NCBI GenBank assembly: GCA_945873625.1
Contig: CAMCDS010000002.1
Location: 85,354-149,353, forward strand
Direction of reading: 5' to 3'
Length of the DNA stretch: 64,000 nucleotides
Source: an uncultured Porphyromonadaceae bacterium
GTDB taxonomy: Bacteria; Bacteroidota; Bacteroidia; Bacteroidales; Muribaculaceae
The notes beneath the pieces were generated by a model. The model was not told where the DNA came from. It ran no database searches and worked only from the letters and a program-made list of their open reading frames with translations. The position numbers and the translations under genes are program-made. How positions within the stretch are numbered: the stretch's first letter is position 1; each line of letters begins with the position of its first letter. Shown piece by piece: positions 17,097-29,906 of this stretch.

Positions 17097-17747
17097 ATGC
17101 TACAGTATATAACCAACACTAAATGCCCGCTTTCGGTGGTCGACCAGGTAAAGGCCGTGCTCGAAGGTGGCTGCAAATGGATTCAGATAAGGATGAAAGA
17201 GGCTTCCGACGATGAAATCAAAAAGGTAGTGGAGGAGATAAAGCCCCTCTGCGCCGAGAAGGATGCCTTCATCATACTCAACGACCGTGTGGCTCTGGCC
17301 AAGGAGATTGAGGTGAGCGGTGTGCATCTCGGCAAGACCGACATGCTCCCCTCAAAAGCCCGTATCGAACTCGGTCCGGCTGCCGTAATCGGTGTTACGG
17401 CCAACACCTTCGACGACATCCTGGGAGTGCGTGCCCTCGACATCGACTATCTCGGGTTCGGACCATTCGCCTTTACCGAGACAAAGGAGAACCTCGCCCC
17501 CCGTCTCGGCATTGAAGGAATCACGCGCCTCTGCAGCGAAATGGAAGAGAACGACATCAAGATTGCCAAAGTGGCCGTAGGCGGAATCAAGCTCGACGAC
17601 GTGGAGCCCCTCATGCGTGCCGGAGTCAACGGTGTGGCCGTGAGCGGCGCCATCGCTTTCGCCGACGACCCCGCCGAGGAGACACGCCGGTTCCTCGAAA
17701 AGCTCACCCCTTTCGAGCCTAAGGCTTCCGACGCCCTCAACGACTGA
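17097..17747 (+). CDS. thiE: thiamine-phosphate synthase
   Basis: 216 residues. The ThiE signatures are all present: WIQIRMKEA (pyrophosphate/pyrimidine end), [44 protein letters not shown] and the C-terminal AVGGI ... GVAVSGAI phosphate loop. It joins HMP-PP and thiazole phosphate to give thiamine phosphate. It lies between the TenI-like paralogue and thiG. Confidence 0.93.
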   Translation: MLQYITNTKCPLSVVDQVKAVLEGGCKWIQIRMKEASDDEIKKVVEEIKPLCAEKDAFIILNDRVALAKEIEVSGVHLGKTDMLPSKARIELGPAAVIGVTANTFDDILGVRALDIDYLGFGPFAFTETKENLAPRLGIEGITRLCSEMEENDIKIAKVAVGGIKLDDVEPLMRAGVNGVAVSGAIAFADDPAEETRRFLEKLTPFEPKASDALND

Positions 17748-17781
17748 AGATACACACTACTATCGAATTATACCTTACATC

Positions 17782-21498
<3,717 letters not shown>

Positions 21499-21514
21499 AA
21501 AGCATATTTACCGA

Positions 21515-21550
21515 AAGCGGCCGGCACCCTGCGAGGGATGTCGGCCGCTT
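21515..21550. terminator. bidirectional terminator between thiH and mdh
   Basis: AAGCGGCCG (21515-21523) pairs with CGGCCGCTT (21542-21550), extendable inward by a G-T wobble. It lies 16 nt after thiH and 23 nt from the end of the convergent mdh. Confidence 0.7.
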
Positions 21551-21573
21551 ATATACGGTCAGGGGAAACCGGC

Positions 21574-22587
21574 TCAGCAAGAGGGTTGGTCGAGAGCCGG
21601 ATTAAGCTTGGCCCATTCGCTTATGGGCGGCATGATGCCCAGCTCTATCACCTCGTCGCGCAGGGCGCAGAGATGCTTATAGCTGTTTTCAAGCTCTTTC
21701 TCCTCTTCGGGCGTACCCTTCACGCTGACGCATACGGTGCCGGCCTTGCCTACTTCCGTCTCCATTGCCATCATGATATGCGAGAAGCGCTGATTGTTGA
21801 CATACGTGCCCACAGGCCAGCGGAACGGCTCGCCACCCATCGCGGCGGCTATCATGCGTATGGAAAGATAGGCCGGACTTTGGAACGACGAACGGCCGCG
21901 CAGGTCGATGATGTTCTTGCCTCCCTGAATCACCTTCAGCTTTATATCATCCCAGTCTTTTTCGGGGAGACGGTCGGTGCCGATGATTTCAGTCAGAGGC
22001 TTGCCGTCGATCTTCGTGGTGGAGGCAAAGACGGCCATCTGCTCGCCATGTCCGCCGTAGGTGCGGGAATTGACCACCTCGTCGGGGCTGATTCCGAAGT
22101 ACTTTGAGAGTTCGGAACGCAGACGTGTGCTGTCGAGAGCGGCAAGAGTCGACACCTGCGAGGGCTTAAGGCCCGAATAGAGCAGAGTGATGAGTCCGGT
22201 GATGTCGGCAGGATTGAAGATTACCACCACGTGCTTCACGTCGGGGCAGTACTGACGCACATTCTTGCCGAAATCCTCGGCTATCTGCGCGTTCCCTTTC
22301 AGCAGGTCCTCGCGTGTCATCCCCGCCTTACGGGGAGCGCCGCCAGAGCTGACGATATACTTCGCTCCCGTGAACGCCTCCTTGATGTCGGACGTGAACG
22401 TGAGGTTGAATCCCTCGAATGCGCAATGCATCAGTTCTTCATATACCCCTTCCAGCCCCTTTGCATAAGGGTCGTAGAGGCAGATGTTGGGCGTAAGCCT
22501 CATCATCATGGCTGTCTGCGCCATGTTGGAGCCAATCATGCCGGCGGCACCGGATATGAGCAGCTTCTCTTCTGTCAGAAATTCCAT
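21574..22587 (-). CDS. mdh: NAD-dependent malate dehydrogenase
   Basis: 337 residues. Rossmann nucleotide-binding start LLISGAAGMIGSNMAQTA, substrate-loop arginines in GGAPRKAGMTREDLLKGNA, NPADI, LDSTRLRSEL and the catalytic histidine region YGGHGEQMAVF. This is the Bacteroidetes form of malate dehydrogenase, a member of the LDH/MDH family. It interconverts malate and oxaloacetate, in these bacteria mostly on the reductive path to fumarate, succinate and propionate. Single gene, with a -7 element at 22623. Confidence 0.93.
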   Translation of the reverse strand: MEFLTEEKLLISGAAGMIGSNMAQTAMMMRLTPNICLYDPYAKGLEGVYEELMHCAFEGFNLTFTSDIKEAFTGAKYIVSSGGAPRKAGMTREDLLKGNAQIAEDFGKNVRQYCPDVKHVVVIFNPADITGLITLLYSGLKPSQVSTLAALDSTRLRSELSKYFGISPDEVVNSRTYGGHGEQMAVFASTTKIDGKPLTEIIGTDRLPEKDWDDIKLKVIQGGKNIIDLRGRSSFQSPAYLSIRMIAAAMGGEPFRWPVGTYVNNQRFSHIMMAMETEVGKAGTVCVSVKGTPEEEKELENSYKHLCALRDEVIELGIMPPISEWAKLNPALDQPSC

Positions 22588-22622
22588 AATACTATATTGT
22601 TGATTAAGGTTAAGTAAGTATT

Positions 22623-22630
22623 CAAATTTA
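22623..22630 (-). promoter_or_regulatory. -7 element for mdh
   Basis: TAAATTTG on the minus strand matches TAnnTTTG, 36 nt before the ATG. No TTTG is seen at the ideal -33 distance. Confidence 0.5.
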
Positions 22631-22670
22631 AACGACGAATGAAAATGTTTTATCTTTCGAACACTTACTT

Positions 22671-22703
22671 AATGTCTCCGAAACCTCTGGCTCCGGAGAC
22701 ATT
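22671..22703 (-). terminator. terminator of the alpha-glucan operon
   Basis: AATGTCTCCG (22671-22680) pairs exactly with CGGAGACATT (22694-22703), 13-nt loop, 29 nt after the GH57 stop on the minus strand. Confidence 0.65.
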
Positions 22704-22731
22704 GGTCTTGATTAAGATTCGGTCGTGTGTG

Positions 22732-24135
22732 TTATTTCTTCTTTGCGGCGGCAGTCTTGCGCTGACGGGCCGGACGCGATGCAGGCTTCCCGTCCTCCGG
22801 TTCCTTCACTTCGGGGAGATTGTTGGAGTCGTCGGCATTGAGGATATTGTTTCGCAAGGTCTTCACCTCCTTGTTAAGCTCGTCGATTTCGGCAGCCTGA
22901 TTACGTATGGTGAGGAGCAGTGAGTTGAGCTCCTCATTCTCGATTGCCTCGGGGAACTGCTCCTGCACACGCACGAGGAAGTCGGCAAGCACATTCATGT
23001 AGTTGGTGAATGCCGAGAAGGGTGAGTCGTAGGGGCTGAACGAGGAATGGGCGGCGCCGTCGGCCAGATTCTTCGTACTCATGTAGTAGAAATGGTCGGA
23101 ACTCTGCAGATACTCCCAGTCCTGCTTGAGGCGGCGGTCGGAACAGAGGCTGACACGCTCTGAAACGGAGTAGAGCTTGTTGAGAGCCTCGCGCTGCAAG
23201 TCGTTACCCTTCCATGCCGATACGTCGCGTGCCTCGTCAGTGCCCGAGATGGGGTAAGGTATGGCGAGTTCGCCTACGGGTTTCAGCTTGGCCACAGCCT
23301 CCGACGGGGTGGTGAATACCACTCCCCTTTCCTTCGCAAACCGGGGAAGGGCACGCATGAAGTCGAAGATGCCGGTGTCTTTGGGCAGGAACGATCCGAA
23401 GGTGTCCATGCTGAAATATAGGTTTACCACCTGCTCCTCTTCGGGAAGCGATGCAATCCAGTCGACATACTTGTCGGCTGTGAGAGGATACTCATCCCAG
23501 TCAGTGCGTGCGAATCGGCGCGAAATGTCTTCCGAGAGCTTGTCATTGGTGAGAAGGAGCTTCAGGCCGGGAGCCGAAGCTGCCTTATATACGTAGTTGG
23601 GCGACTTCCAGCCGAGGATATGCTTGGCACCCTCGGTGAGAGCCGTCTTGAATCCCATCGAGCTGATAAGCAGCGCGATGTCATCGTCGTAGATAAGCTC
23701 CGTATTGGTGAACACCTTGGGCGTCTGGCCGTAGAGACGCTTGATGAGGGTGTCGTGCATCTTTACGTCGCGCATGAATTCCTCGGGGTCTTCGAGCGAC
23801 GCGAGCGAATGTGAATACGTCTCGGAGAGGAACTCGACGCAGCCGGTGTCGGCCAGCTTGCGGAGCTTCTCGTTGAACTCCGGCGCATAAAGCTCAATCT
23901 GCTCGATGGCTGTGCCGGTAATAGAGATGGCACACTTGAATCCCTTGCCGTTCTCCTTGATGATGTCGAGAAGAGTGTCGACCATGGGGCTGTAGCTCTG
24001 CTCCACGAGGCGGGTGATGATGTCGTCGTTGGCGAAATCATCGAAATAGTAGTTGCTGTTGCCTATGGCGAAGAAGCGGTAGCGTTTCAGACGGAAAGGC
24101 TGATGTATCTTGAAGTAAAAACAGACGTTTTTCAT
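22732..24135 (-). CDS. glycoside hydrolase family 57 protein
   Basis: 467 residues. The N-terminal FYFKIHQPFRLKRY (HQP at 11-13) and the VFTNTELIYDDD segment (E146, probable nucleophile) are GH57 features. YFSMDTFG probably supplies the acidic partner. A coiled-coil-like stretch and a Lys/Ala-rich tail (RPARQRKTAAAKKK) end the protein. GH57 enzymes hydrolyse or transfer alpha-1,4-glucans (alpha-amylase, 4-alpha-glucanotransferase, branching enzyme); which applies here cannot be told. No signal peptide, so it acts on cytoplasmic glucan. Third gene of the debranching enzyme-GT4-GH57 operon. Confidence 0.9.
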   Translation of the reverse strand: MKNVCFYFKIHQPFRLKRYRFFAIGNSNYYFDDFANDDIITRLVEQSYSPMVDTLLDIIKENGKGFKCAISITGTAIEQIELYAPEFNEKLRKLADTGCVEFLSETYSHSLASLEDPEEFMRDVKMHDTLIKRLYGQTPKVFTNTELIYDDDIALLISSMGFKTALTEGAKHILGWKSPNYVYKAASAPGLKLLLTNDKLSEDISRRFARTDWDEYPLTADKYVDWIASLPEEEQVVNLYFSMDTFGSFLPKDTGIFDFMRALPRFAKERGVVFTTPSEAVAKLKPVGELAIPYPISGTDEARDVSAWKGNDLQREALNKLYSVSERVSLCSDRRLKQDWEYLQSSDHFYYMSTKNLADGAAHSSFSPYDSPFSAFTNYMNVLADFLVRVQEQFPEAIENEELNSLLLTIRNQAAEIDELNKEVKTLRNNILNADDSNNLPEVKEPEDGKPASRPARQRKTAAAKKK

Positions 24136-24188
24136 ATCTTATTACCTGATTTTTAAATGAGAATGACCGGATGGAGACTCCGGAATAT

Positions 24189-25451
24189 TTACATGTTGCC
24201 AATCACTTTCTCGTAGATGTCGATGACCTTTCTGCCGGCCTTTTCCCAGGTGATGCCCTTTATCTCCTCGATTCCGTCGTTGCGGAGCTGATGATAGAGG
24301 GCCGGATAGGAAGTGATGGCATGAATGGCGTCGGCCATTGCGTCGATGTCCCAGTAGTCGGTCTTGATGACGTTGTGGAGAATCTCGGCGCATCCGCTCT
24401 GTTTGGATATGATTGAAGGAACCCCCATCTCCATCGCCTCAAGGGGCGAGATTCCGAAAGGCTCCGACACCGAAGGCATGATGTAGACGTCGGAATCGGC
24501 AAGCATCTCGTAGACCTCCTTACCTTTAAGGAAGCCCGTGAAATGGAAGCGGTCGGCTATGCCGCGCTTTGCGGCCAGTTTGATCATTGCCTCCATCATG
24601 TCGCCCGAACCGGCCATTACGAAGCGAACGTTCTTGCTCTTGTTCAGCACCTTGGCAGCTGCCTCTACGAAATATTCGGGTCCCTTCTGCATGGTGATGC
24701 GGCCGAGGAACGTAACCACCTTCTCTTTCTTGTCGCGTCGCGGAAGATTGAGCAGGTCGTCGCTCAGTGGTATCACGGCATTGTGGACTGTGGTAACCTT
24801 ATCGGGGCTGATGCCGTATTTCTCGATTACGGTGCGACGGGTAAGGTCGCTCACCGTGATGATGTGGTCGGCATTGTTCATGCCGTCTTTCTCGATGGCG
24901 AATACCGTCGGGTTGACATTTCCTCGTGAGCGGTCGAAGTCGGTGGCGTGAACATGGATTACGAGCGGCTTGCCGGTTACGTTCTTGGCATGGATGCCGG
25001 CCGGATATGTGAGCCAGTCGTGGGAATGAATCACGTCGCACGGCACAGTGCGCGCTATGACGCCCGCCACTATTGAATAGTTGTTGATCTCTTCAAGTAT
25101 GTTATCCGGGTAACGACCTGAGAACTCGATGCATCCGAGGTCGTTGAGCTTCATATAGTTGAAGTCGGCGTATATATGGTCGCGCAGGTCGAAATAGAGC
25201 TGCGGATCCATGAACTTTCCGATTCTCGACTGTACGTAGTCCCAGCTGACGTCTCTCCAGGCCACAGGCGTGTTGCAGGCTCCGATGATATTGGCGAAAC
25301 CCTTCTCTTCGTCGCCCCAGGGCTTGGGAATGACGAAGGTGATGTCCATGTTGCCGTTGGCGTGCATACCTTTCGTCAGTCCGTAGCTGGCCGTTCCGAG
25401 GCCACCCAGGATGTGGGGAGGAAACTCCCATCCGAACATTAGTGCCTTCAT
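24189..25451 (-). CDS. GT4-type glycosyltransferase, probable glycogen synthase
   Basis: 420 residues. The N-terminus MKALMFGWEFPPHILGGLGT holds the glycine-rich acceptor/nucleotide loop, and the C-terminal GT-B domain has VTFLGRITMQKGPEYFVEAA and the E-x7-E motif in SEPFGISPLEAMEMG. In Bacteroidetes this GT4-type enzyme sits with debranching enzyme and GH57 and is taken to be a glycogen synthase; that activity is inferred from context. Its ATG directly abuts the stop of the debranching enzyme gene. Confidence 0.88.
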   Translation of the reverse strand: MKALMFGWEFPPHILGGLGTASYGLTKGMHANGNMDITFVIPKPWGDEEKGFANIIGACNTPVAWRDVSWDYVQSRIGKFMDPQLYFDLRDHIYADFNYMKLNDLGCIEFSGRYPDNILEEINNYSIVAGVIARTVPCDVIHSHDWLTYPAGIHAKNVTGKPLVIHVHATDFDRSRGNVNPTVFAIEKDGMNNADHIITVSDLTRRTVIEKYGISPDKVTTVHNAVIPLSDDLLNLPRRDKKEKVVTFLGRITMQKGPEYFVEAAAKVLNKSKNVRFVMAGSGDMMEAMIKLAAKRGIADRFHFTGFLKGKEVYEMLADSDVYIMPSVSEPFGISPLEAMEMGVPSIISKQSGCAEILHNVIKTDYWDIDAMADAIHAITSYPALYHQLRNDGIEEIKGITWEKAGRKVIDIYEKVIGNM

Positions 25452-27422
25452 TTAGATAGATTCTGAGTCAGTGGTTTGCAGTTTATTGATTTCTTTCACA
25501 TTCTTGATGGTGCGCAGTATCTCGCCCACATTCTTCGCCGTCGACACGGCTCCGCGTCCGGTGAAGGGGGGATTGCCGTCGTAGAGCTCCGAGAGGGAAC
25601 CGATACAGCCTTCGGTCATCTCGTCTTCATAGCCGATGAGCATGCGCTCGATGAACGAGAGGCCCGACACTCCGAACACCTTGAAATAGGCGTCGGCATA
25701 GAAGCCGAACAGCCACGGACGGGCCGGACCCTGATGCACGGCGTATTCACGCTCTACGGGATTGCCGACGTAGGTGGGATTGTAGGCGTAGCTCTTCGGC
25801 GAGAGCGAACGCAGTCCCTTGGGTGTAAGGAGCTCGCGGGTTACAAGGTCGAGAATCCTCTTGCGCTGACGCCGGTCGAGGGGAGAATACTCAAGGCCTA
25901 TGGCTATCGCCATGTTGGGGCGAACCTCAAGGTCGGTGTAAGTGCCGCTAACGTAGTCGTAGAGATAGCCGAAATCGTTGAGGAACGTCGAGATAAACGA
26001 CTCTTTCGTCTTCTCGGCAAGAGCCTTGAGCTCGGCGCAGTAATGGCGTTCGGCATCAACCGGCTCAAGCAGGGAGATGAGGAAACAGAGGGCGTTGTAC
26101 CACAAGGCGTTGAACTCCACGAGATAACCCGTACGCGGAATGATGGGTTTGCCTCCGATGGATGCCGACAGCCAGCTGACAGGCTTGTCGCGTCCCTCGG
26201 TGCGCACGAGGCCGTTGTCATCGAGAAAGAGGTTGGTGATACGGCCGGTCCTCACAGCCTCTACGAGGCGGCGCACCGTGTCGGCGTATTTCTCGCGGCA
26301 GGCGGTTGTGCCGTCGGTGCGGCGGAACTGCTGTATGGCCCAGATAGTCCAGAGAGGGATGTCGGGGAGGTCAATCTCCCGTATGGTGCGGTCGAGCTTT
26401 CCTTCGTCGATGTATTTGAAAAGGGCGTCGACAAACGTTTTCAGAATAAGCTCATAGTCGTCGCGATGATCGATTGCGAGCGTACAGCCGGGGAGCGCGA
26501 TAAGCTCGTCGCGGGCACGGACATTGTACCAGGGATATCCGGCCATGATGTGCAGTCCGCTTCTGTTTTTCAGATAAAACTGCTTGGCCGAGTTCTTCAG
26601 ACAGTTGTAGAAGCTGGTGCGTCGGGTGCGCGCGGAGAGCTCTTCGGCATAAGTGGCTTCGAATGTAGCGGGGTCGGTCTCGAATGTGGAGGCAGAGAAT
26701 ATGATGCTCTCCCCTTTCTTGATAGGCACCTCGAAGTATCCGGGCACCCAGAGGTCTTCCTTATAAGGTATGCCGCGGTCGCGGTCCTTATAATACTCAA
26801 TCCCCTTGTACCAGTGTCCGTCGCTGACCCACGTGGCCGGCTTTGAGAACTGCATGTAGAGGTCGGGATAGCCGTTGTAGAGACATGTAGAAATGCCGTT
26901 GACCGTCGGATGCACCTCAGTATTGATCACTCCGTTTTCCATACAGAGGTCGTTGGCGTTGCGGAACGCCAGGAAGGGACGGAACTGAAGCTTCGTCTCG
27001 CTGTGGGCATCCACGAGAGTATATTTGATGAGAATACGGTTCTCGTGTGAGATGAATACCTTTTCCTTGGTGAGAATGACACCTCCCACACGGAAAGTCA
27101 TCGTCGGGACGGTGTCGCACGAAAACTCACGTATGTATTTATGTCCGTTGGGGCTGAATACATTGTCGCCATACTGGTGAAGGCCGAGATTGAACGGCGC
27201 ACCGTGCTGAATGACGGTCTCATCGAGCGACGAAAGAAGAACGTGGGCCTTGTCGTCCATCTCCGGTATGGGAATCACAAGCAGGCCATGCTGCTTGCGG
27301 GTGTTGCATCCGACGATTGACGTGCAGTGATAGGCGCCCGACTTATTGGTGCGGAGCATCTCCTTGGGGAGACTCTGCTCCAGATTGATCATTAGGCTCT
27401 TGTCGAATTTCAGATAACTCAT
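25452..27422 (-). CDS. amylo-alpha-1,6-glucosidase / glycogen debranching enzyme
   Basis: 656 residues. N-terminal beta-rich domain (TNKSGAYHCTSIVGCNTRKQHGLL) and a C-terminal (alpha/alpha)6 barrel of the GH133 type: AGYPWYNVRARDELIALPG, LWTIWAIQQF, LVEFNALWYNALCFL, YEDEMTEGCIGSLSELYDG. It removes alpha-1,6 branches from glycogen-like polymers in the cytoplasm. First gene of the operon. A possible -7 element (TATCTTTG at 27696-27703, minus strand) would give a leader of ~270 nt. Confidence 0.92.
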   Translation of the reverse strand: MSYLKFDKSLMINLEQSLPKEMLRTNKSGAYHCTSIVGCNTRKQHGLLVIPIPEMDDKAHVLLSSLDETVIQHGAPFNLGLHQYGDNVFSPNGHKYIREFSCDTVPTMTFRVGGVILTKEKVFISHENRILIKYTLVDAHSETKLQFRPFLAFRNANDLCMENGVINTEVHPTVNGISTCLYNGYPDLYMQFSKPATWVSDGHWYKGIEYYKDRDRGIPYKEDLWVPGYFEVPIKKGESIIFSASTFETDPATFEATYAEELSARTRRTSFYNCLKNSAKQFYLKNRSGLHIMAGYPWYNVRARDELIALPGCTLAIDHRDDYELILKTFVDALFKYIDEGKLDRTIREIDLPDIPLWTIWAIQQFRRTDGTTACREKYADTVRRLVEAVRTGRITNLFLDDNGLVRTEGRDKPVSWLSASIGGKPIIPRTGYLVEFNALWYNALCFLISLLEPVDAERHYCAELKALAEKTKESFISTFLNDFGYLYDYVSGTYTDLEVRPNMAIAIGLEYSPLDRRQRKRILDLVTRELLTPKGLRSLSPKSYAYNPTYVGNPVEREYAVHQGPARPWLFGFYADAYFKVFGVSGLSFIERMLIGYEDEMTEGCIGSLSELYDGNPPFTGRGAVSTAKNVGEILRTIKNVKEINKLQTTDSESI

Positions 27423-27695
27423 GAGCGTAGTTTATCGGGTTATAATAGATTTCTTAAGATTTTTTACTGAGCTGCATACCTGTAGCTATGTTGATTCGCC
27501 ATTTGATATACGGCATTTATCATGTGCCGGGAAATCTACATTCCACGGCCTTATTGATATAACAATCAAGAAAGAAAATTTCCCTCAAAAATGTAGATTA
27601 TTTTTCTACTTTGTCAAAATGCAATCATGGTTTGACAATATGCCACCATATTTTACCTGTAATGAGAACGGACAGTTGTCTTTCCTAAACAAAGG

Positions 27696-27703
27696 CAAAG
27701 ATA
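27696..27703 (-). promoter_or_regulatory. possible -7 element for the alpha-glucan operon
   Basis: TATCTTTG on the minus strand matches TAnnTTTG, but no TTTG lies at the right distance upstream, and the resulting leader (~270 nt) would be long. Confidence 0.3.
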
Positions 27704-27787
27704 AAAACAAGCAGTTGAAAGGGGAATTTTCATCGGGGGGAGGCAACCGCTCGTCCGGAATCATGCTCCGGACGGCGGCCGCTGTAT

Positions 27788-27990
27788 CTTAGAGTATGTT
27801 TGAAGTTAACTTCTATTCACTTGAAGAGGATTTTTTGAGATGATTCCGCAAGTCGAAGAGGGAGCGATGCGGGCATCGAGACCGATGAGGCTTGGCGAAA
27901 TCAGCCAAAAAAGACCTTCAGGGGGATAGAAAGAATTTATAGCAGAAGTATGTTTAAATCAATTCGTGTTAAATTCAAACATACTCTTAG
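27788..27990. mobile_element. MITE-like element with 17-bp terminal inverted repeats
   Basis: CTTAGAGTATGTTTGAA at 27788-27804 and its reverse complement at 27974-27990 match at 16 of 17 positions and enclose ~200 bp with no reading frame. A third copy of the core AGTATGTTT lies inside the right end (27947-27955) and can form a hairpin with the right terminal repeat. A 12-bp palindrome GAAGTTAACTTC (27802-27813) overlaps the inner edge of the left repeat. The rest of the 27423-28019 spacer holds only the possible operon promoter; a 123-residue frame there has no protein-like character. Confidence 0.45.
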
Positions 27991-28019
27991 GTGCGTGCGA
28001 GAACCGCGAACCTGAGACG

Positions 28020-28850
28020 TCAGTCTTTTAACTCAAACGGGTCTGCGTCGGCCCAGGCAGGGAATTTCGTGCGGAAGGCATCGAGCTTCTCTTTGGAGAG
28101 GCTTGCGTAAAGCACCGGCGGGCACTCTTCGGCTGTCTTTCCTTCAGGACAGACAGTCGGTCCCTCCACATCTATGCGCTTACCCTTGAAGTCGATGGCC
28201 ATCGACGAACCGTCGTATTCAAATCCGTTGCTGTCGGTGCCGGAACAGTCCACTCCGCATACGTAGGCTTCATTCTCGATGGCACGTGCCACGAGCAGCT
28301 TGTTCCACGCGTCCACCCTCACTTTAGGCCAGTTGGCGACAGCGATGAGCAGGTCGTAGGAATTGCCCACGTTGCGGCACCATACCGGGAAACGTATATC
28401 GTAGCATACCACCATTGCGATGTTCCATCCGCGGAACCTCACCTCCATCCGGTCGAAGCCGCGCGAGAAAGTCTTGTGTTCACCTGCCATGGTGAAGAGA
28501 TGGCGCTTGTCGGCGAATGTCTCCTCGCCCGAAGGCTCGATGAAGAACGCGCGGTTGTAGAGCGAACCGCCCGAATCGGCTATGAAGCTTCCGGCTATTG
28601 CAATGTTATGGTAGGCGGCAATCTCCTTGATATAGTCGATGGTCGCCTCAGTGTTGCGCTCGGCAAGCGGGCGAATCTTCTCCTTGTCGCCTGAAGGGAA
28701 ACCGGTTGAGAATGTTTCGGGAAGGATAAGCAGATCGGTGTCGGGATGAAGCTGCTCGGCCACGCGTCGGAGCGTGTCAAGGTTGATGCCCTTGTTTTCC
28801 CATACGATGTTCATGGGGAAGAGCGCTACATGCAGATCACTGGTTGTCAT
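28020..28850 (-). CDS. nitrilase-superfamily hydrolase, probable omega-amidase (YafV-like)
   Basis: 276 residues. The carbon-nitrogen hydrolase triad is visible: E45 in LILPETFSTG, K115 in FADKRHLF and C149 in MVVCYDIRFP. The motifs around each resemble omega-amidase/YafV, which hydrolyses alpha-keto acid amides such as 2-oxoglutaramate in amino-acid salvage. Substrate assignment is by similarity of motifs. Cytoplasmic; 60 nt upstream of the acyltransferase gene on the same strand. Confidence 0.88.
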   Translation of the reverse strand: MTTSDLHVALFPMNIVWENKGINLDTLRRVAEQLHPDTDLLILPETFSTGFPSGDKEKIRPLAERNTEATIDYIKEIAAYHNIAIAGSFIADSGGSLYNRAFFIEPSGEETFADKRHLFTMAGEHKTFSRGFDRMEVRFRGWNIAMVVCYDIRFPVWCRNVGNSYDLLIAVANWPKVRVDAWNKLLVARAIENEAYVCGVDCSGTDSNGFEYDGSSMAIDFKGKRIDVEGPTVCPEGKTAEECPPVLYASLSKEKLDAFRTKFPAWADADPFELKD

Positions 28851-28910
28851 AAAGATGCGATTATGGAAAACAATGTGGTTATGTTCAGCTCCGGGTGGCG
28901 GAGCGACGAC

Positions 28911-29462
28911 TCAGAGGCGTGCGAATTTTTCGGGATAGCGGGCCAAAGACGCATAGCGGTCATAATACTTCCGTATAAAGTCCATGTCGGTAGCTATGTC
29001 GCCTGTCGGCGTGTATTCATCGCGGATTATCACCTCCTTGTGTGTGTAGTCGATGATTCCGAGCTGAAGCGGAACGCCTGCGCCATAGGCGATATAGAGA
29101 AATCCCTTGCGCCATTCCTCCCGGTAGGAACGTGTCCCTTCCGGCGTTACGGCGAGATTCATATAGTCGGCCTTATTGAATCTTTCGACTATCGCCGAGG
29201 TGAGGTCCGAACCCTTGCGGGCCGGCACGGGAATCCCGCCCAATGCCCGGAGCAGATACTTGAGAGGGAAGAAAAACCAAAATTCCTTCATGAGGAAATT
29301 GGCTTTCCTTCCCAGTGAGCGGTATGCTGCCAGACCAAGGATGAAATCAAGATTCGAGGTGTGGGGCGCAACGCAAATCACGCACTTGTCGCGGCGGGGT
29401 GCAGTGATATCCACGTTCCATCCCGCCAGCCTGAGCAGTCCCTTCCAGAATCCTGTATTCAT
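28911..29462 (-). CDS. lysophospholipid acyltransferase family protein (PlsC-like)
   Basis: 183 residues. The acyltransferase H-x4-D motif is APHTSNLDF (H34, D39), followed by the phosphate-binding PEGTRS motif in VTPEGTRSYREEWRKGF. The protein is short relative to PlsC (about 240 residues), as in a subgroup of these acyltransferases. It would move an acyl chain onto a lysophospholipid or related lipid at the inner membrane; the exact acceptor is unknown. Confidence 0.85.
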   Translation of the reverse strand: MNTGFWKGLLRLAGWNVDITAPRRDKCVICVAPHTSNLDFILGLAAYRSLGRKANFLMKEFWFFFPLKYLLRALGGIPVPARKGSDLTSAIVERFNKADYMNLAVTPEGTRSYREEWRKGFLYIAYGAGVPLQLGIIDYTHKEVIIRDEYTPTGDIATDMDFIRKYYDRYASLARYPEKFARL

Positions 29463-29478
29463 CGTTCTCTGTCAGATA

Positions 29479-29838
29479 TCAGTTGGCTGCAGCTTTGAGT
29501 CTCTCTTTTTCAGCGGCGGGGATAGCGGCGTTAAACTCTTTGAGAGCCTCGTCGACAGTAGCGCTGAAGTCGGTGGCTACCTTGTGGAAGAGCTTTTTGA
29601 AGAACTCTCTTTTGGCAGCTCCGTATTCCTTGGGGTTTTCAAAAGCCTTCGCGCCTTTGTCGAAGAACACGTTGGCGTTAGAGGTGGCCATGCCTACGGC
29701 GCCGAGCACCTTGCCGAGAGCCGACTGCACTTTCTCTCTGTCGATGCCTTCCACATTGTAGTAGGCAATCATCATCTCGTCGCAGATGGAGGCTCCGATA
29801 GCCTCTACATATTTCTTGAATTCTCTTTTATTTGCCAT
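29479..29838 (-). CDS. small conserved hypothetical protein
   Basis: 119 residues, highly charged and helical (MANKREFKKYVEAIGASICDEMM ... AAIPAAEKERLKAAAN), no signal peptide or membrane segment. Compositionally like a cytoplasmic helical-bundle protein common in gut Bacteroidales. No function known. Between the acyltransferase and a TPR-protein gene, 16 nt from the former. Confidence 0.75.
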   Translation of the reverse strand: MANKREFKKYVEAIGASICDEMMIAYYNVEGIDREKVQSALGKVLGAVGMATSNANVFFDKGAKAFENPKEYGAAKREFFKKLFHKVATDFSATVDEALKEFNAAIPAAEKERLKAAAN

Positions 29839-29863
29839 ATCTATTGGGTTATGAATGGAATAC

Positions 29864-29897
29864 CCCTTCCCGGGGCGTTTGTCAGCCGCGGGAAGGG
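29864..29897 (-). terminator. terminator/attenuator hairpin after the TPR gene
   Basis: CCCTTCCCG (29864-29872) pairs with CGGGAAGGG (29889-29897). It is 9 nt after the TPR stop and 25 nt before the next ATG on the minus strand, so it may only partly end transcription. Confidence 0.5.
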
Positions 29898-29906
29898 ATG
29901 GTCCGG

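Noticed and set aside
27421-27792. 123-codon frame on the + strand in the spacer
   Set aside because: No protein-like pattern, divergent from the operon promoter area, and overlapping a probable -7 element; cysteine- and phenylalanine-rich content typical of chance frames.
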